The position numbers and the translations under genes are program-made. A stretch of 64,000 nucleotides of DNA from Paracoccus wurundjeri (GTDB lineage: Bacteria > Pseudomonadota > Alphaproteobacteria > Rhodobacterales > Rhodobacteraceae): contig NZ_JAUUTZ010000001.1 in the NCBI RefSeq assembly GCF_030678915.1, positions 124,001 to 188,000 on the forward strand, given 5' to 3'. Of this stretch, positions 55,870 through 64,000 are shown in pieces (position 1 is the first letter of the stretch; every line of letters begins with the position of its first letter). The notes beneath the pieces are model-generated. The model had not been told where the DNA came from and made no database searches. It saw only the letters and a program-made list of their open reading frames with translations.

Positions 55870-56491
55870 GATCCGCCTGGGCTTCCAGTTTCAACCGGGT
55901 TTCCCATGCTTTCGAGATATGCTGTCTCAGTTCGGCATCGGCGGCATTGCCGTCGCCGGCGGCGATGGCGTCGACGATTCGCTTGTGCTCGGACAATGCG
56001 GTCACGCTGCGGCCCTCTGCCGCAAGCGAGGTTCGCGCCATAAGCGCCATGCTTCGATGCACAAGATCAAGCTGCTGCACCAGATAACGGTTATGCGACG
56101 CAAGATGAATCTGCCGGTGAAAGCGGCGGTTCGTGCGTGCCAGTGTTTCCGGATCATCCAGGGATTTCTGATCATCGGCCACCATCTGCGCAAGGACGCG
56201 CACTTCTTCAGGCGTCGCATGGCGCGCCGCCAGCCGCCCGGCCAAAGCTTCCAATTCGGCGCGCACGACATAAAGCTCGGCCAATTGATTGTGATCCAGC
56301 GAGGCGACAATCAGGCTACGTCCGTCCCGGACCAGCATTTGCTGCGTTTCTAGCCGTTGCAGCGCTTCACGCACGGGGGTTCGTGACACGCCGAAGCGTT
56401 CGGCCAGTTCGGATTCAACAAGCCGGTCGCCGGGGCGATAGGTCCCCGATTCAATGGCGGCAAGGATCAAGGTATAGGCATCATCTCTCAT
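55862..56491 (-). CDS. GntR family transcriptional regulator (FCD type)
   Basis: A 209-residue regulator. Winged helix: LVESELAERFGVSRTPVREALQRLE (residues 24-48). The C-terminal FCD ligand-binding domain holds ELYVVRAELEALAGRLAA, a conserved Asn/His region (NRRFHRQIHLASHN) and EHKRIVDAIAAGD, with metal-binding His. It overlaps the alkA-like gene by 8 bases. The effector is unknown. Confidence 0.88.
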   Translation of the reverse strand: MRDDAYTLILAAIESGTYRPGDRLVESELAERFGVSRTPVREALQRLETQQMLVRDGRSLIVASLDHNQLAELYVVRAELEALAGRLAARHATPEEVRVLAQMVADDQKSLDDPETLARTNRRFHRQIHLASHNRYLVQQLDLVHRSMALMARTSLAAEGRSVTALSEHKRIVDAIAAGDGNAADAELRQHISKAWETRLKLEAQADHG

Positions 56492-56557
56492 GGGGGACAC
56501 GATTGGCCGACTGAACGGCAATTGCAAGCGCGGTGTCGCCGGGATATGCGTTTGGGC

Positions 56558-57238
56558 ATGGATTTGACCAAAGATTTCACCAATACCGATATCTGGATCT
56601 TCGATCTGGACAATACGCTTTACCCGGCCGAGCTGGATCTGTTTGCGCAGATCGAGACGCGGATGGTCGATTTCGTCATGCGTGAGTTTTCGGTCAGTGC
56701 AGAAATCGCCAACGGAATGCGGCATGATTACTGGTCCCGCTATGGGACCACGCTTGCCGGGCTGATGGCGGAACATGCCGTTGATCCTTCCGCCTATCTG
56801 TCCGAGGTGCATGACATCGATTTTTCGGTTTTGCCGCCCGCGCCGGAACTGGCCGAAGCGATTGCCGCCTTGCCGGGGCGCAAGCTGGTGCATACCAATG
56901 GTGATTCCGCCTATGCCGCCAAGGTTCTGGCCGCCCGGCAACTGGATGTCTTCGAAGCGGTTTATGGTGTCGAGGAAACGGCGTTTCATCCCAAGCCCCG
57001 GTCCGAGGCTTATGAAGCCGTGATCGCGCAGGCCGGGATCGATCCGCGCCGCGCGGCGTTCTTTGAAGACGACCCGCGCAATCTTGCGGTGCCGCATACG
57101 CTTGGCATGCGCACGATTTTAGTCGGGCCGGGGCGCGACGGACCAAACGCGCTTGCCGCGGGGGGCAGGATTGGCGATCATGTCCAACACCGAACCGGCG
57201 ATCTGACCGTGTTCCTGCGGGACATCGCTTTGGTATAG
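56558..57238 (+). CDS. Pyrimidine 5'-nucleotidase-type HAD hydrolase
   Basis: A 226-residue HAD phosphatase. Motif I WIFDLDNTLYPAE (nucleophile Asp), motif II LVHTNGDSAYAAKV, motif III HPKPRSEAYEAVI, motif IV AFFEDDPRNLAVP. This subset resembles SDT1-type pyrimidine nucleotidases. ATG 56558 is preferred; ATG 56546 is possible and neither has a strong site. Confidence 0.82.
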   Translation: MDLTKDFTNTDIWIFDLDNTLYPAELDLFAQIETRMVDFVMREFSVSAEIANGMRHDYWSRYGTTLAGLMAEHAVDPSAYLSEVHDIDFSVLPPAPELAEAIAALPGRKLVHTNGDSAYAAKVLAARQLDVFEAVYGVEETAFHPKPRSEAYEAVIAQAGIDPRRAAFFEDDPRNLAVPHTLGMRTILVGPGRDGPNALAAGGRIGDHVQHRTGDLTVFLRDIALV

Positions 57239-57259
57239 ATCCCTTTGGAAAGGGTGCGG

Positions 57260-58468
57260 ATGAACAGCAAGATCGAAGATATCGACATTCTGGTCTCGGG
57301 CGGCGGAATCGCCGGGCTGATTGCCGCAGCAGCCTTTGGAGCCGGGGGCTTTTCGACCCTGTGCGTCGATCCTGCACCCCCGGTTGCCGATGAGGCTGCG
57401 GCAGGCGCGGATCTGCGCAGCACTGCCTTTCTGGCGCCTTCGGTGGCGTTTCTCGAACGGATCGGTCTGTGGGAACAACTGGCGCCTTTCGCCACGCCCT
57501 TGCAGATCATGCGCATCGTGGATGCCGGTGGCGAACGGTCTGATGCCCGGCTGACCCGCGATTTCGACGCCGCCGAGATCGGCGACAGGCCCTTTGGCTG
57601 GAACCTGCCTAACTGGCTTTTGCGTCGTGAAATTCCGGCGCGGCTTCAGGCTTTGCAGACCGTGCGTTTCCAGCCCGGTATAGCGACAGCAGATGTCATC
57701 CCCAGAGATGCGGGCGCGATTGTCACGCTGTCTGACGGGCGACGCCTGCGCGCGCGGCTGCTGATCGCGGCTGACGGTCGCAATTCACCCGTCCGGCGGG
57801 CCTTGGGAATCAATGTGCGGACATTCCGCTACGGCCAGAAAGCCCTGGCCTTTGCGGTGACGCATGATTTGCCGCATGAGAATATCTCGACCGAGATCCA
57901 CCGTTCGGGCGGGCCGTTTACGCTGGTTCCCTTGCCGGATCGCGAGGGATTGCCATCCTCGGCGGTCGTCTGGATGGAGAGCGGACGCGAGATTGAGCGG
58001 CTGGCTGCGCTTCCACGAGAGGATTTCGCTTATGAACTCAATGCGCGATCAGCCGGGATCCTGGGGCATCTGACACAGGCGACGCCGTTGTCGCAATGGC
58101 CGATCATCAGTCAGATCGCTGACCGGTTCAGTGGAACTCGTACAGCCCTGATTGCGGAAGCCGCGCATGTCCTTCCCCCCATCGGCGCGCAAGGGCTGAA
58201 CATGAGCCTTGCCGATCTGGATGTCCTGACGGAACTTTCGCGCGGCGATCCCGGAAGCCGGGACAGTCTTGAACGCTATGATCGGACCCGTCGCCCCGAT
58301 GCCTATACCCGGCTTCTGGGTATCGATGCGCTGAATCGCGCCAGTCAGGCCAGTTTCCGCCCGTTGCGGGATCTGCGGGCCATCGCGCTGGGGGGCTTTT
58401 ACGGCATTGCCCCGGTCAGGCGCATGATGATGCGGGCCGGGCTGGGATTGCGCGGAACCGGAACCTGA
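57260..58468 (+). CDS. UbiH/COQ6-type FAD monooxygenase
   Basis: A 402-residue flavoprotein hydroxylase. N-terminal VSGGGIAGLIAAAAFGAGG (FAD ADP part), middle LLIAADGRNSPVRRALGI (DG motif), and ALIAEAAHVLPPIGAQGLNMSLADLDVL (GD-equivalent, with an Ala-Glu start instead of Gly-Asp). Such enzymes hydroxylate the ubiquinone ring. AAAGGG precedes ATG 57260. Which carbon is hydroxylated cannot be said. Confidence 0.85.
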   Translation: MNSKIEDIDILVSGGGIAGLIAAAAFGAGGFSTLCVDPAPPVADEAAAGADLRSTAFLAPSVAFLERIGLWEQLAPFATPLQIMRIVDAGGERSDARLTRDFDAAEIGDRPFGWNLPNWLLRREIPARLQALQTVRFQPGIATADVIPRDAGAIVTLSDGRRLRARLLIAADGRNSPVRRALGINVRTFRYGQKALAFAVTHDLPHENISTEIHRSGGPFTLVPLPDREGLPSSAVVWMESGREIERLAALPREDFAYELNARSAGILGHLTQATPLSQWPIISQIADRFSGTRTALIAEAAHVLPPIGAQGLNMSLADLDVLTELSRGDPGSRDSLERYDRTRRPDAYTRLLGIDALNRASQASFRPLRDLRAIALGGFYGIAPVRRMMMRAGLGLRGTGT

Positions 58469-58483
58469 GCGGAGGAGGGCGAT

Positions 58484-58999
58484 ATGCCCAATCAGGACTA
58501 TGTTCTGACCATGGCCAGATATAACCGCTGGCAGAACGAAAACCTTCTTGCTGCTACGGATGGGTTGTCCCCTGATGAACGACGCAAGGACAGAGGCGCC
58601 TTCTTCGGGTCGATCGAAAGGACTTTTTCACATATCCTGTGGGCCGACATGATGTGGCTGCATCGCTTTAGCGGAACGCCCCGTCCGAAGGGCAGCCTTT
58701 CGGACTCGGTCGCTCTGATCGGGGACTGGGATGAATTCCGCCAGTTGCGAGGCCGGCTGGACGGGCAAATTCTGCAATGGGCTCATGATGTGTCGTCGGA
58801 TTGGTTCGAAGGAAATCTCCGCTGGACCTCTGGCATGGCTCATCGTGAATTTTCCATGCCGCGAAAAACCGTGGTCATGCAGCTTTTCAATCACCAGACC
58901 CATCATCGCGGTCAGATACATGCCATGCTGACCGCGGCGGGCGCGCAGCCGGGCGCGACGGATTTACCTTTCATGCCCGAGATTTACGCAAGCGCCTGA
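58484..58999 (+). CDS. DinB-fold protein
   Basis: A 171-residue four-helix metal protein. Three His are in place: FSHILWADMMWLHRF near residue 47 and NHQTHHRGQIHAML near residue 135. Members include thiol-dependent transferases. Note it is unrelated to DNA polymerase IV despite the name. It begins 15 bases after the monooxygenase gene, with GGAGGAG upstream. Confidence 0.85.
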   Translation: MPNQDYVLTMARYNRWQNENLLAATDGLSPDERRKDRGAFFGSIERTFSHILWADMMWLHRFSGTPRPKGSLSDSVALIGDWDEFRQLRGRLDGQILQWAHDVSSDWFEGNLRWTSGMAHREFSMPRKTVVMQLFNHQTHHRGQIHAMLTAAGAQPGATDLPFMPEIYASA

Positions 59000-59066
59000 T
59001 GTTTCTTTTGCTCGATGTCGCGATACTCGTCTATGTTCAGTCAACTTCCTTCAAGGGGCCGCTTCG

Positions 59067-59987
59067 ATGACAACTGCCGTATTCACGCATCCCTCTGCCG
59101 AAACCCACCTGATGCCCATGGGACATCCCGAGCAGGTGGCGCGTTATGCCGCCGTGATCTCGGCTCTGGATGGTCTTGATCTGCTTTGGCAAGAGGCCGG
59201 ACTGGCCGATGATTCCGAGATCCTGCGCTGTCATCCGCAACGATATCTGGACCGTATCCGCGCCGCGCTTCCGGATGAGGGGTTTCGGGCACTGGATGCC
59301 GATACGCATTTATCGCCAGGCAGTCTCGAGGCCGCCTCGCGTGCGGTCGGCGGGGCCTGCGCGGCTGTGGATGCGGTGTTGGCCGGGCATGTGTCCAACG
59401 CATTCCTTGCGATGCGCCCGCCCGGCCATCATGCCGAGCGTGAAACCGCGATGGGATTCTGCCTTTTCGGAACTGCGGCGATTGCGGCGAAGCGGGCATT
59501 GGATCATCACGGTCTTGACCGGGTTGCTGTTCTGGATTTCGACGTTCATCACGGCAATGGAACGCAGGATTTGCTATGGGACGAGAAGCGCGCCTTTTTC
59601 GCTTCCAGCCATCAGATGCCTTTGTATCCGGGCAGCGGGACGGTCGGTGAAACCGGTGCATATGGGCAGATCATGAATGTACCGCTTCCGCCGGGATCGG
59701 GTGGCGAACAGGCCGTTGCGGCATGGCGAACAATTCTGGATCGATGCCGGGATTTCAGGCCGCAACTGGTGCTGATCTCGGCCGGATTTGACTCGCATCG
59801 TGACGATCCGCTTGCCCAGCTTGAATGGCGAGAGGCGGATTTCGCAGAGATTACGCATTCGATCTGCGCGATGGCTGCCGAATGCAGTGCGCCGGTGGTA
59901 TCCTGTCTGGAAGGCGGCTATGATCTGGCCGCTCTGGGGCGGTCGGTCCGCGCCCATGTCGAAGTGATGATGGAGGCCGGAAAATGA
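59067..59987 (+). CDS. Histone deacetylase family (acetylpolyamine-type) protein
   Basis: A 306-residue zinc hydrolase. Signatures: MRPPGHHAERETAMGFCLFG, VLDFDVHHGNGTQDLLWD (Asp, His ligands), and SAGFDSHRDDPLAQLEW. Bacterial members deacetylate polyamines or other small amides. Overlaps xseB by 4 bases (ATGA), so it may share its transcript. Confidence 0.88.
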   Translation: MTTAVFTHPSAETHLMPMGHPEQVARYAAVISALDGLDLLWQEAGLADDSEILRCHPQRYLDRIRAALPDEGFRALDADTHLSPGSLEAASRAVGGACAAVDAVLAGHVSNAFLAMRPPGHHAERETAMGFCLFGTAAIAAKRALDHHGLDRVAVLDFDVHHGNGTQDLLWDEKRAFFASSHQMPLYPGSGTVGETGAYGQIMNVPLPPGSGGEQAVAAWRTILDRCRDFRPQLVLISAGFDSHRDDPLAQLEWREADFAEITHSICAMAAECSAPVVSCLEGGYDLAALGRSVRAHVEVMMEAGK

Positions 59988-60220
59988 CCGAGATCGAAAA
60001 GCTGTCGTTCGAGGACGCGATGCGCGAACTGGAACAGACCGTCGGCAAGCTGGAAACCGGCGAAGCCACGCTTGAAGAATCGATCAAGCTTTATGAACGC
60101 GGCGCCGAATTGCGGCAGCATTGCGAAAAACGGCTGCGCGAAGCTGAAGAACGTGTAGAGAAAATCACGCTTTCCGCGAATGGTCAGCCCACCGGCACGG
60201 AACCGGCCGAGCAGCCGTGA
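59984..60220 (+). CDS. xseB: Exodeoxyribonuclease VII small subunit
   Basis: A 78-residue subunit of the exonuclease that degrades single-stranded DNA. LSFEDAMRELEQTVGKLETGEATLEESIKLYERGAELRQHCEKRLREAEERV is the diagnostic helical hairpin. Overlaps the HDAC-like gene and ispA. Confidence 0.93.
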   Translation: MTEIEKLSFEDAMRELEQTVGKLETGEATLEESIKLYERGAELRQHCEKRLREAEERVEKITLSANGQPTGTEPAEQP

Positions 60221-61083
60221 TGCAAGCCAGATTCGATGAGGTGAAAGCGCAGGTTCAGGCTGCGCTCGATGCCGCAATGGCGGAATTGCCAAAGGGCGAG
60301 CTTCGCGATGCGATGGCCTATGCCACCGTTGGCGGCAAACGGGTTCGCGCTTTTCTGGTGATGGAATCGGCGCGGCTGCATGGGTTGGGCGATGACATTG
60401 CGCTGCCTGTCGCGACTGCGGTCGAGTTGCTGCATGCCTATAGTCTTGTCCATGACGATCTTCCCGCCATGGATAACGATGATCTGCGCCGCGGGATGCC
60501 GACCTGTCATGTGCAATGGTCGGAAGCCACGGCTATTCTTGCCGGCGATGCCCTGCAGTCTCTGGCCTTCCGGTTGCTAAGCGAGGATGCGGTCGGCGAC
60601 GCCGAGGCGCGGTTGCGGCTGATTCGGGCATTTTCCGATGCGATCGGTGCGCGGGGGATGGTCTGGGGTCAGGCATTGGATATCGCGGCGGAAACCGCAC
60701 TCGAACCGCTTGATCTGAAAGCGGTAACGAAACTTCAGGCCGCGAAGACGGGGGCACTGATCCGCTTTTCCGCAACTGCCGGACCTTTGATCACGGGGGA
60801 GGAACCGCAATATCTGGATGAATATGCCAAGGCACTGGGACTGGCATTTCAGATCGTGGATGACATTCTTGACGTGACGGGTGACGAAGAAGTGACCGGC
60901 AAGCGCGTCGGCAAAGACAGTAACGCGGGCAAGGCGACATTCGTGTCATTGCTTGGGCTGGACGGCGCGCAGGCAGAAGCGCGCAGCTATGCTGTAGCTG
61001 CGGAAGCTGCACTGAAACGCTATGGCGAAAGCGCAGAGAACTTGCGGGAACTGGCGCGGTTCGTTATCGAACGCGACACCTGA
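60220..61083 (+). CDS. ispA: Polyprenyl (farnesyl) diphosphate synthase
   Basis: A 287-residue trans-prenyltransferase, likely making farnesyl diphosphate. First Asp-rich motif [15 protein letters not shown], second [19 protein letters not shown] and the [17 protein letters not shown] block are intact. Start at ATG 60220, overlapping the xseB stop; a GTG directly before is possible. The xseB-ispA-dxs order is common in proteobacteria. Confidence 0.92.
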   Translation: MQARFDEVKAQVQAALDAAMAELPKGELRDAMAYATVGGKRVRAFLVMESARLHGLGDDIALPVATAVELLHAYSLVHDDLPAMDNDDLRRGMPTCHVQWSEATAILAGDALQSLAFRLLSEDAVGDAEARLRLIRAFSDAIGARGMVWGQALDIAAETALEPLDLKAVTKLQAAKTGALIRFSATAGPLITGEEPQYLDEYAKALGLAFQIVDDILDVTGDEEVTGKRVGKDSNAGKATFVSLLGLDGAQAEARSYAVAAEAALKRYGESAENLRELARFVIERDT

Positions 61084-61105
61084 ACGCATTGCCGGAGCGC
61101 CAGTC

Positions 61106-63031
61106 ATGATAAATCGCCCGCAGACTCCGCTTCTTGACAGGGTCGCCTTGCCGTCGGACCTGAAAGCGTTGACCGATAGCGAATTGCGGCAACTCGCCGA
61201 TGAGTTGCGAAGCGAAACCGTAAGTGCCGTCAGCGAAACCGGCGGACATCTGGGCGCAGGGCTGGGTGTGGTCGAACTGACCGTGGCGCTGCATGCGGTA
61301 TTCGATACGCCGCGCGACAAGATCATCTGGGATGTCGGGCATCAATGTTATCCGCACAAGATCCTGACCGGCCGGCGCGACCGGATCCGCAGTTTGCGCA
61401 TGGGCGGCGGTCTGTCCGGTTTCACCAAGCGCACCGAAAGCCCCTATGATCCCTTTGGCGCGGGACATAGCTCTACCTCGATCTCGGCAGCGCTTGGCTT
61501 TGCCATTGCCCGGGAACTGGGGGGAGACCCCGGGGATGCCATTGCGGTGATCGGCGACGGCGCCATGAGCGCGGGCATGGCCTATGAGGCTTTGAACAAT
61601 GCCGGCGATCTGGGCAAGCGTCTTTTCGTGATCCTGAACGATAACGAGATGTCGATCGCGCCGCCCGTTGGCGCGATGTCGTCCTATCTGACCCGGCTGT
61701 ATACGGGTGGCCCGTTTCAGGAACTGAAGGCGGCGGCCAAGGGCGCCGTCGGTTTCCTACCCGAAGCTTTGCAAGAGGGTGCGCGCCGGGCGAAAGAAAT
61801 GCTTAAGGGCATGGCGGTCGGAGGCACTTTGTTCGAGGAACTGGGTTTCTCCTATATCGGGCCGGTGGATGGCCACGATATGGAGCAGCTTCTGCCGCTT
61901 CTGCGCACGGTCAAGTCACGGGCGACCGGGCCGGTTCTGATCCATGCGGTGACCAGAAAGGGCAAGGGTTACGCGCCGGCAGAATCCGCTGCGGACCGCG
62001 GGCATGCGACGGGAAAATTCGACGTCGTGACCGGGGTTCAGGCAAAGGCGAAATCCAACGCGCCCAGCTATACCTCGGTATTCGCGCGCGCCTTGACGGA
62101 TCAAGCCAGCCGGGATGACCGGATTGTCGGGATTACGGCCGCGATGCCGGATGGCACTGGTCTTAAACAATTCGCCGAGACCTTTCCCCGCCGCTGTTTC
62201 GATGTCGGCATTGCCGAACAGCATGCGGTGACATTCGCCGCCGGTCTGGCGGCAGGTGGGATGAAACCCTTCTGCGCGATTTATTCGACCTTCTTGCAGC
62301 GCGGCTATGATCAGGTTGTGCATGACGTCGCGGTGCAGGGCCTGCCGGTTCGTTTCGCTATCGACCGTGCCGGGCTGGTCGGACAGGATGGGCCGACCCA
62401 TGCCGGGGCTTTCGATATCGCCTATCTCTCGAATCTGCCAGGTTTCGTTGTGATGGCCGCCGCGGATGAGGCCGAATTGACTCATATGGTTGCGACTGCC
62501 GCCGCATATGATCAGGGGCCGATTTCGTTCCGTTTTCCGCGCGGCGAAGGCACGGGCGTCGATATGCCTGAACATGGCGAGGTTCTGGAAATCGGCAAGG
62601 GCCGGATCATATCCGAGGGGCAGGGGGTTGCCATTCTGTCTTTCGGTACGCGCCTATCCGAAGTTTCGAAGGCATGCGAATCCCTGCGCGCCCGTGGAAT
62701 CGTGCCAACCGTCGCCGATGCCCGTTTCGCCAAGCCGCTGGACCGGGATTTGATCCTGCAACTCGCGGCGGATCATGGCGCATTGATCACCATCGAAGAG
62801 GGCGCGGTCGGGGGCTTTGGCAGCCATGTCGCCCAGCTTCTGGCGGAAGAGGGCATTTTCGACAACGGGCTGAAGTTCCGCTCGATGGTTTTGCCTGATC
62901 GTTTCGTCGATCACGATGCGCCTTATGCGATGTATGACAGTTCCGCCCTGAATGCGGCGCATATCGAGGCGAAAGTACTGGACGTGCTGGGCATCGGCGA
63001 TCTGACGGGACGGCGCGCCGATAACCGCTGA
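61106..63031 (+). CDS. dxs: 1-deoxy-D-xylulose-5-phosphate synthase
   Basis: A 641-residue thiamine diphosphate enzyme, first step of the MEP isoprenoid pathway. [37 protein letters not shown] (TPP/Mg loop), [18 protein letters not shown] and [19 protein letters not shown] are all present; length normal. ATG 61106 has GGAG 10 bases upstream. It feeds isopentenyl units to the adjacent ispA product. Converges on fliP with 2 bases between. Confidence 0.96.
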   Translation: MINRPQTPLLDRVALPSDLKALTDSELRQLADELRSETVSAVSETGGHLGAGLGVVELTVALHAVFDTPRDKIIWDVGHQCYPHKILTGRRDRIRSLRMGGGLSGFTKRTESPYDPFGAGHSSTSISAALGFAIARELGGDPGDAIAVIGDGAMSAGMAYEALNNAGDLGKRLFVILNDNEMSIAPPVGAMSSYLTRLYTGGPFQELKAAAKGAVGFLPEALQEGARRAKEMLKGMAVGGTLFEELGFSYIGPVDGHDMEQLLPLLRTVKSRATGPVLIHAVTRKGKGYAPAESAADRGHATGKFDVVTGVQAKAKSNAPSYTSVFARALTDQASRDDRIVGITAAMPDGTGLKQFAETFPRRCFDVGIAEQHAVTFAAGLAAGGMKPFCAIYSTFLQRGYDQVVHDVAVQGLPVRFAIDRAGLVGQDGPTHAGAFDIAYLSNLPGFVVMAAADEAELTHMVATAAAYDQGPISFRFPRGEGTGVDMPEHGEVLEIGKGRIISEGQGVAILSFGTRLSEVSKACESLRARGIVPTVADARFAKPLDRDLILQLAADHGALITIEEGAVGGFGSHVAQLLAEEGIFDNGLKFRSMVLPDRFVDHDAPYAMYDSSALNAAHIEAKVLDVLGIGDLTGRRADNR

Positions 63032-63033
63032 TC

Positions 63034-63741
63034 TTATTGGTAACTACGGACAAGCGCGCCTGCGATCAATGCCCAGCCATCGACTGCCACGAAGAATGCC
63101 AGCTTGAATGGCAGTGATACGACGACCGGCGGCACCATCATCATGCCCATGGACATCAGTACCGCCGATACCACCAGATCGATGATCAGAAAGGGCAGGG
63201 CGATCAGAAAGCCGATCGCGAATGCCCGCTGAATCTCGGACAGCATGAATGAGGGAACCAGAACCGACAGGCGTTCCGGTCCGGCATCCGGATCCGGAGC
63301 GATCTCGGCAAGCTGTAACAGGGTATCCGGGTCCGTCCGGTTTTCCATGAATTGCCGGAACGGTATCACGGCTCGCTGAAAGGCTTCGGCGATCCCGATC
63401 TCGCCACGCTGCAAGGGCGCACCGGCGCTTTGCCAGGCTTCGCGCAGAACCGGATCCATGATGAACCATGTCAGGAACAGCGATAGCGCGATGATCAGCA
63501 TATTGGGAGGAGATTGCTGCAATCCCACGGACTGACGCAGGATCGACAGGACGGTGACGATGAACGGAAAGCAGGTCACCGTCACCAGAATGCCGGGGGC
63601 GAGGGACAGTACAGTCATCATCAGCAGGATCAGAACCGAATTCTGACCCAGACTGTCGGCAGCCTGTTGAAACGGCAGTTCTTGCGCAAATGCGCCGGAC
63701 GGCAGGAGAAGCGCCACGGCGATGGATAACAGCCGCGTCAC
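63034..63741 (-). CDS. fliP: Flagellar export apparatus protein FliP
   Basis: A 235-residue core membrane component of the flagellar type III secretion gate. A signal peptide (LLSIAVALLLPSGAFA) leads into LTWFIMDPVLREAW, FMLSEIQRAFAIGFLIALPFLIIDLVVSAVLMSMGMMMVPP and LPFKLAFFVAVDGW, the family hallmarks. GTG start at 63741 overlaps the fliN stop (GTGA). Indicates a flagellated host or flagellar genes at least. Confidence 0.94.
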   Translation of the reverse strand: MTRLLSIAVALLLPSGAFAQELPFQQAADSLGQNSVLILLMMTVLSLAPGILVTVTCFPFIVTVLSILRQSVGLQQSPPNMLIIALSLFLTWFIMDPVLREAWQSAGAPLQRGEIGIAEAFQRAVIPFRQFMENRTDPDTLLQLAEIAPDPDAGPERLSVLVPSFMLSEIQRAFAIGFLIALPFLIIDLVVSAVLMSMGMMMVPPVVVSLPFKLAFFVAVDGWALIAGALVRSYQ

Positions 63742-63995
63742 ATTCCCTCCGTCGCGCCGATGATGCGGACGCATAGCCGGTCACCCGGAGAGCCATCGCC
63801 GGTCAGCTCGCCGCGTGCGACGACCTTTTCACCGACACAGACCTCAACCCCGTCATCGATGGTCTGGTCCAGTACCAGAATATCCTCTGGCTTCAACGCA
63901 GAGAGCTGCGCGACCGTTTGTCTTGTGTGTCCCAGCCGGATGCTGACTTCCAGTTGGATATGATCGGTATCGATCAGGTTTCTCAACTCGTTCAT
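63738..63995 (-). CDS. fliN: Flagellar motor switch protein FliN
   Basis: An 85-residue SpoA-domain protein of the flagellar C-ring: IQLEVSIRLGHTRQTVAQLS, GDILVLD-like LKPEDILVLDQTIDDGVEVCVG, KVVARGEL, RLCVRIIG. It is complete, a little short for the family, and coupled to fliP. Upstream genes of the operon are beyond the window. Confidence 0.88.
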   Translation of the reverse strand: MNELRNLIDTDHIQLEVSIRLGHTRQTVAQLSALKPEDILVLDQTIDDGVEVCVGEKVVARGELTGDGSPGDRLCVRIIGATEGM

Positions 63996-64000
63996 GCTGT

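Noticed and set aside
55862..57097. A 411-codon minus-strand ORF covering the GntR gene
   Set aside because: Its N-terminal 200 codons are antisense to the HAD nucleotidase gene; the real GntR start is at 56491.

Overview
The window is a chromosomal segment of an alphaproteobacterium, most likely a Rhodobacterales (Paracoccus-like) species. The inference rests on GC-rich codon use, the gene families in the host flanks, alphaproteobacterial-type SOS boxes (GAAC-N7-GAAC), and close relatives of many genes being familiar from Rhodobacteraceae. No database search was run, so all product names come from motifs and family knowledge.

Left host arm (1-12409): the 3' end of smc, rpmG, an XdhC-like and a MobA-like gene (molybdenum enzyme maturation), the rpsB-tsf pair, cmk, tRNA-Thr(CGU), a YheS-type ABC-F ATPase, a MipA/OmpV-like outer membrane protein, a small sulfotransferase-like protein, and a DUF1800-DUF1501 pair whose second member carries a Tat signal.

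Prophage (12410-47733, about 35.3 kb): a lambda-like element integrated into the 3' end of tRNA-Gln(UUG) and bounded by a perfect 48-bp direct repeat. The left operon (minus strand, promoter near 18175) encodes four very small proteins, an ERF annealing protein, SSB, HNH/Ref-type nucleases and a tyrosine integrase. A divergent bicistron (18257-18984) encodes a small protein and a membrane protein. Next come a gene-free stretch with four minus-strand terminator hairpins and an SOS-controlled block (SRAP-family protein, Y-family polymerase, small proteins). The immunity switch follows: a repressor with no autoprotease domain, a Cro-like gene, and shared TACGCA-N3-TGCGAA operators. The right arm has a nuclease, an O-like replication initiator containing four iterons, a putative helicase-loader position gene, and an HNH-kinase fusion. 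The terminase genes come next. The head module is then missing: the prohead protease is fused after about 40 residues to the C-terminal half of the tape measure gene. Tail tip, fibre, holin/amidase/spanin lysis genes and a phosphoesterase follow, interrupted by four minus-strand moron genes, two of which are paralogues.

Right host arm (47734-64000): a YhiN-family flavoprotein, a kpsT-kpsE-kdsA capsule/KDO operon (minus), a UDG-family protein, an HNH protein, a VOC protein, an esterase-AlkA-GntR operon, a HAD nucleotidase, a UbiH-type monooxygenase, a DinB-fold protein, a histone-deacetylase-like protein, xseB-ispA-dxs (isoprenoid supply) and the flagellar genes fliN-fliP.

The most notable logic is in the prophage switch. 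The repressor has no self-cleavage domain, but a LexA box drives a 62-residue ORF that runs convergently into and overlaps the repressor 3' end. This is a plausible SOS-controlled antirepressor or antisense induction device.
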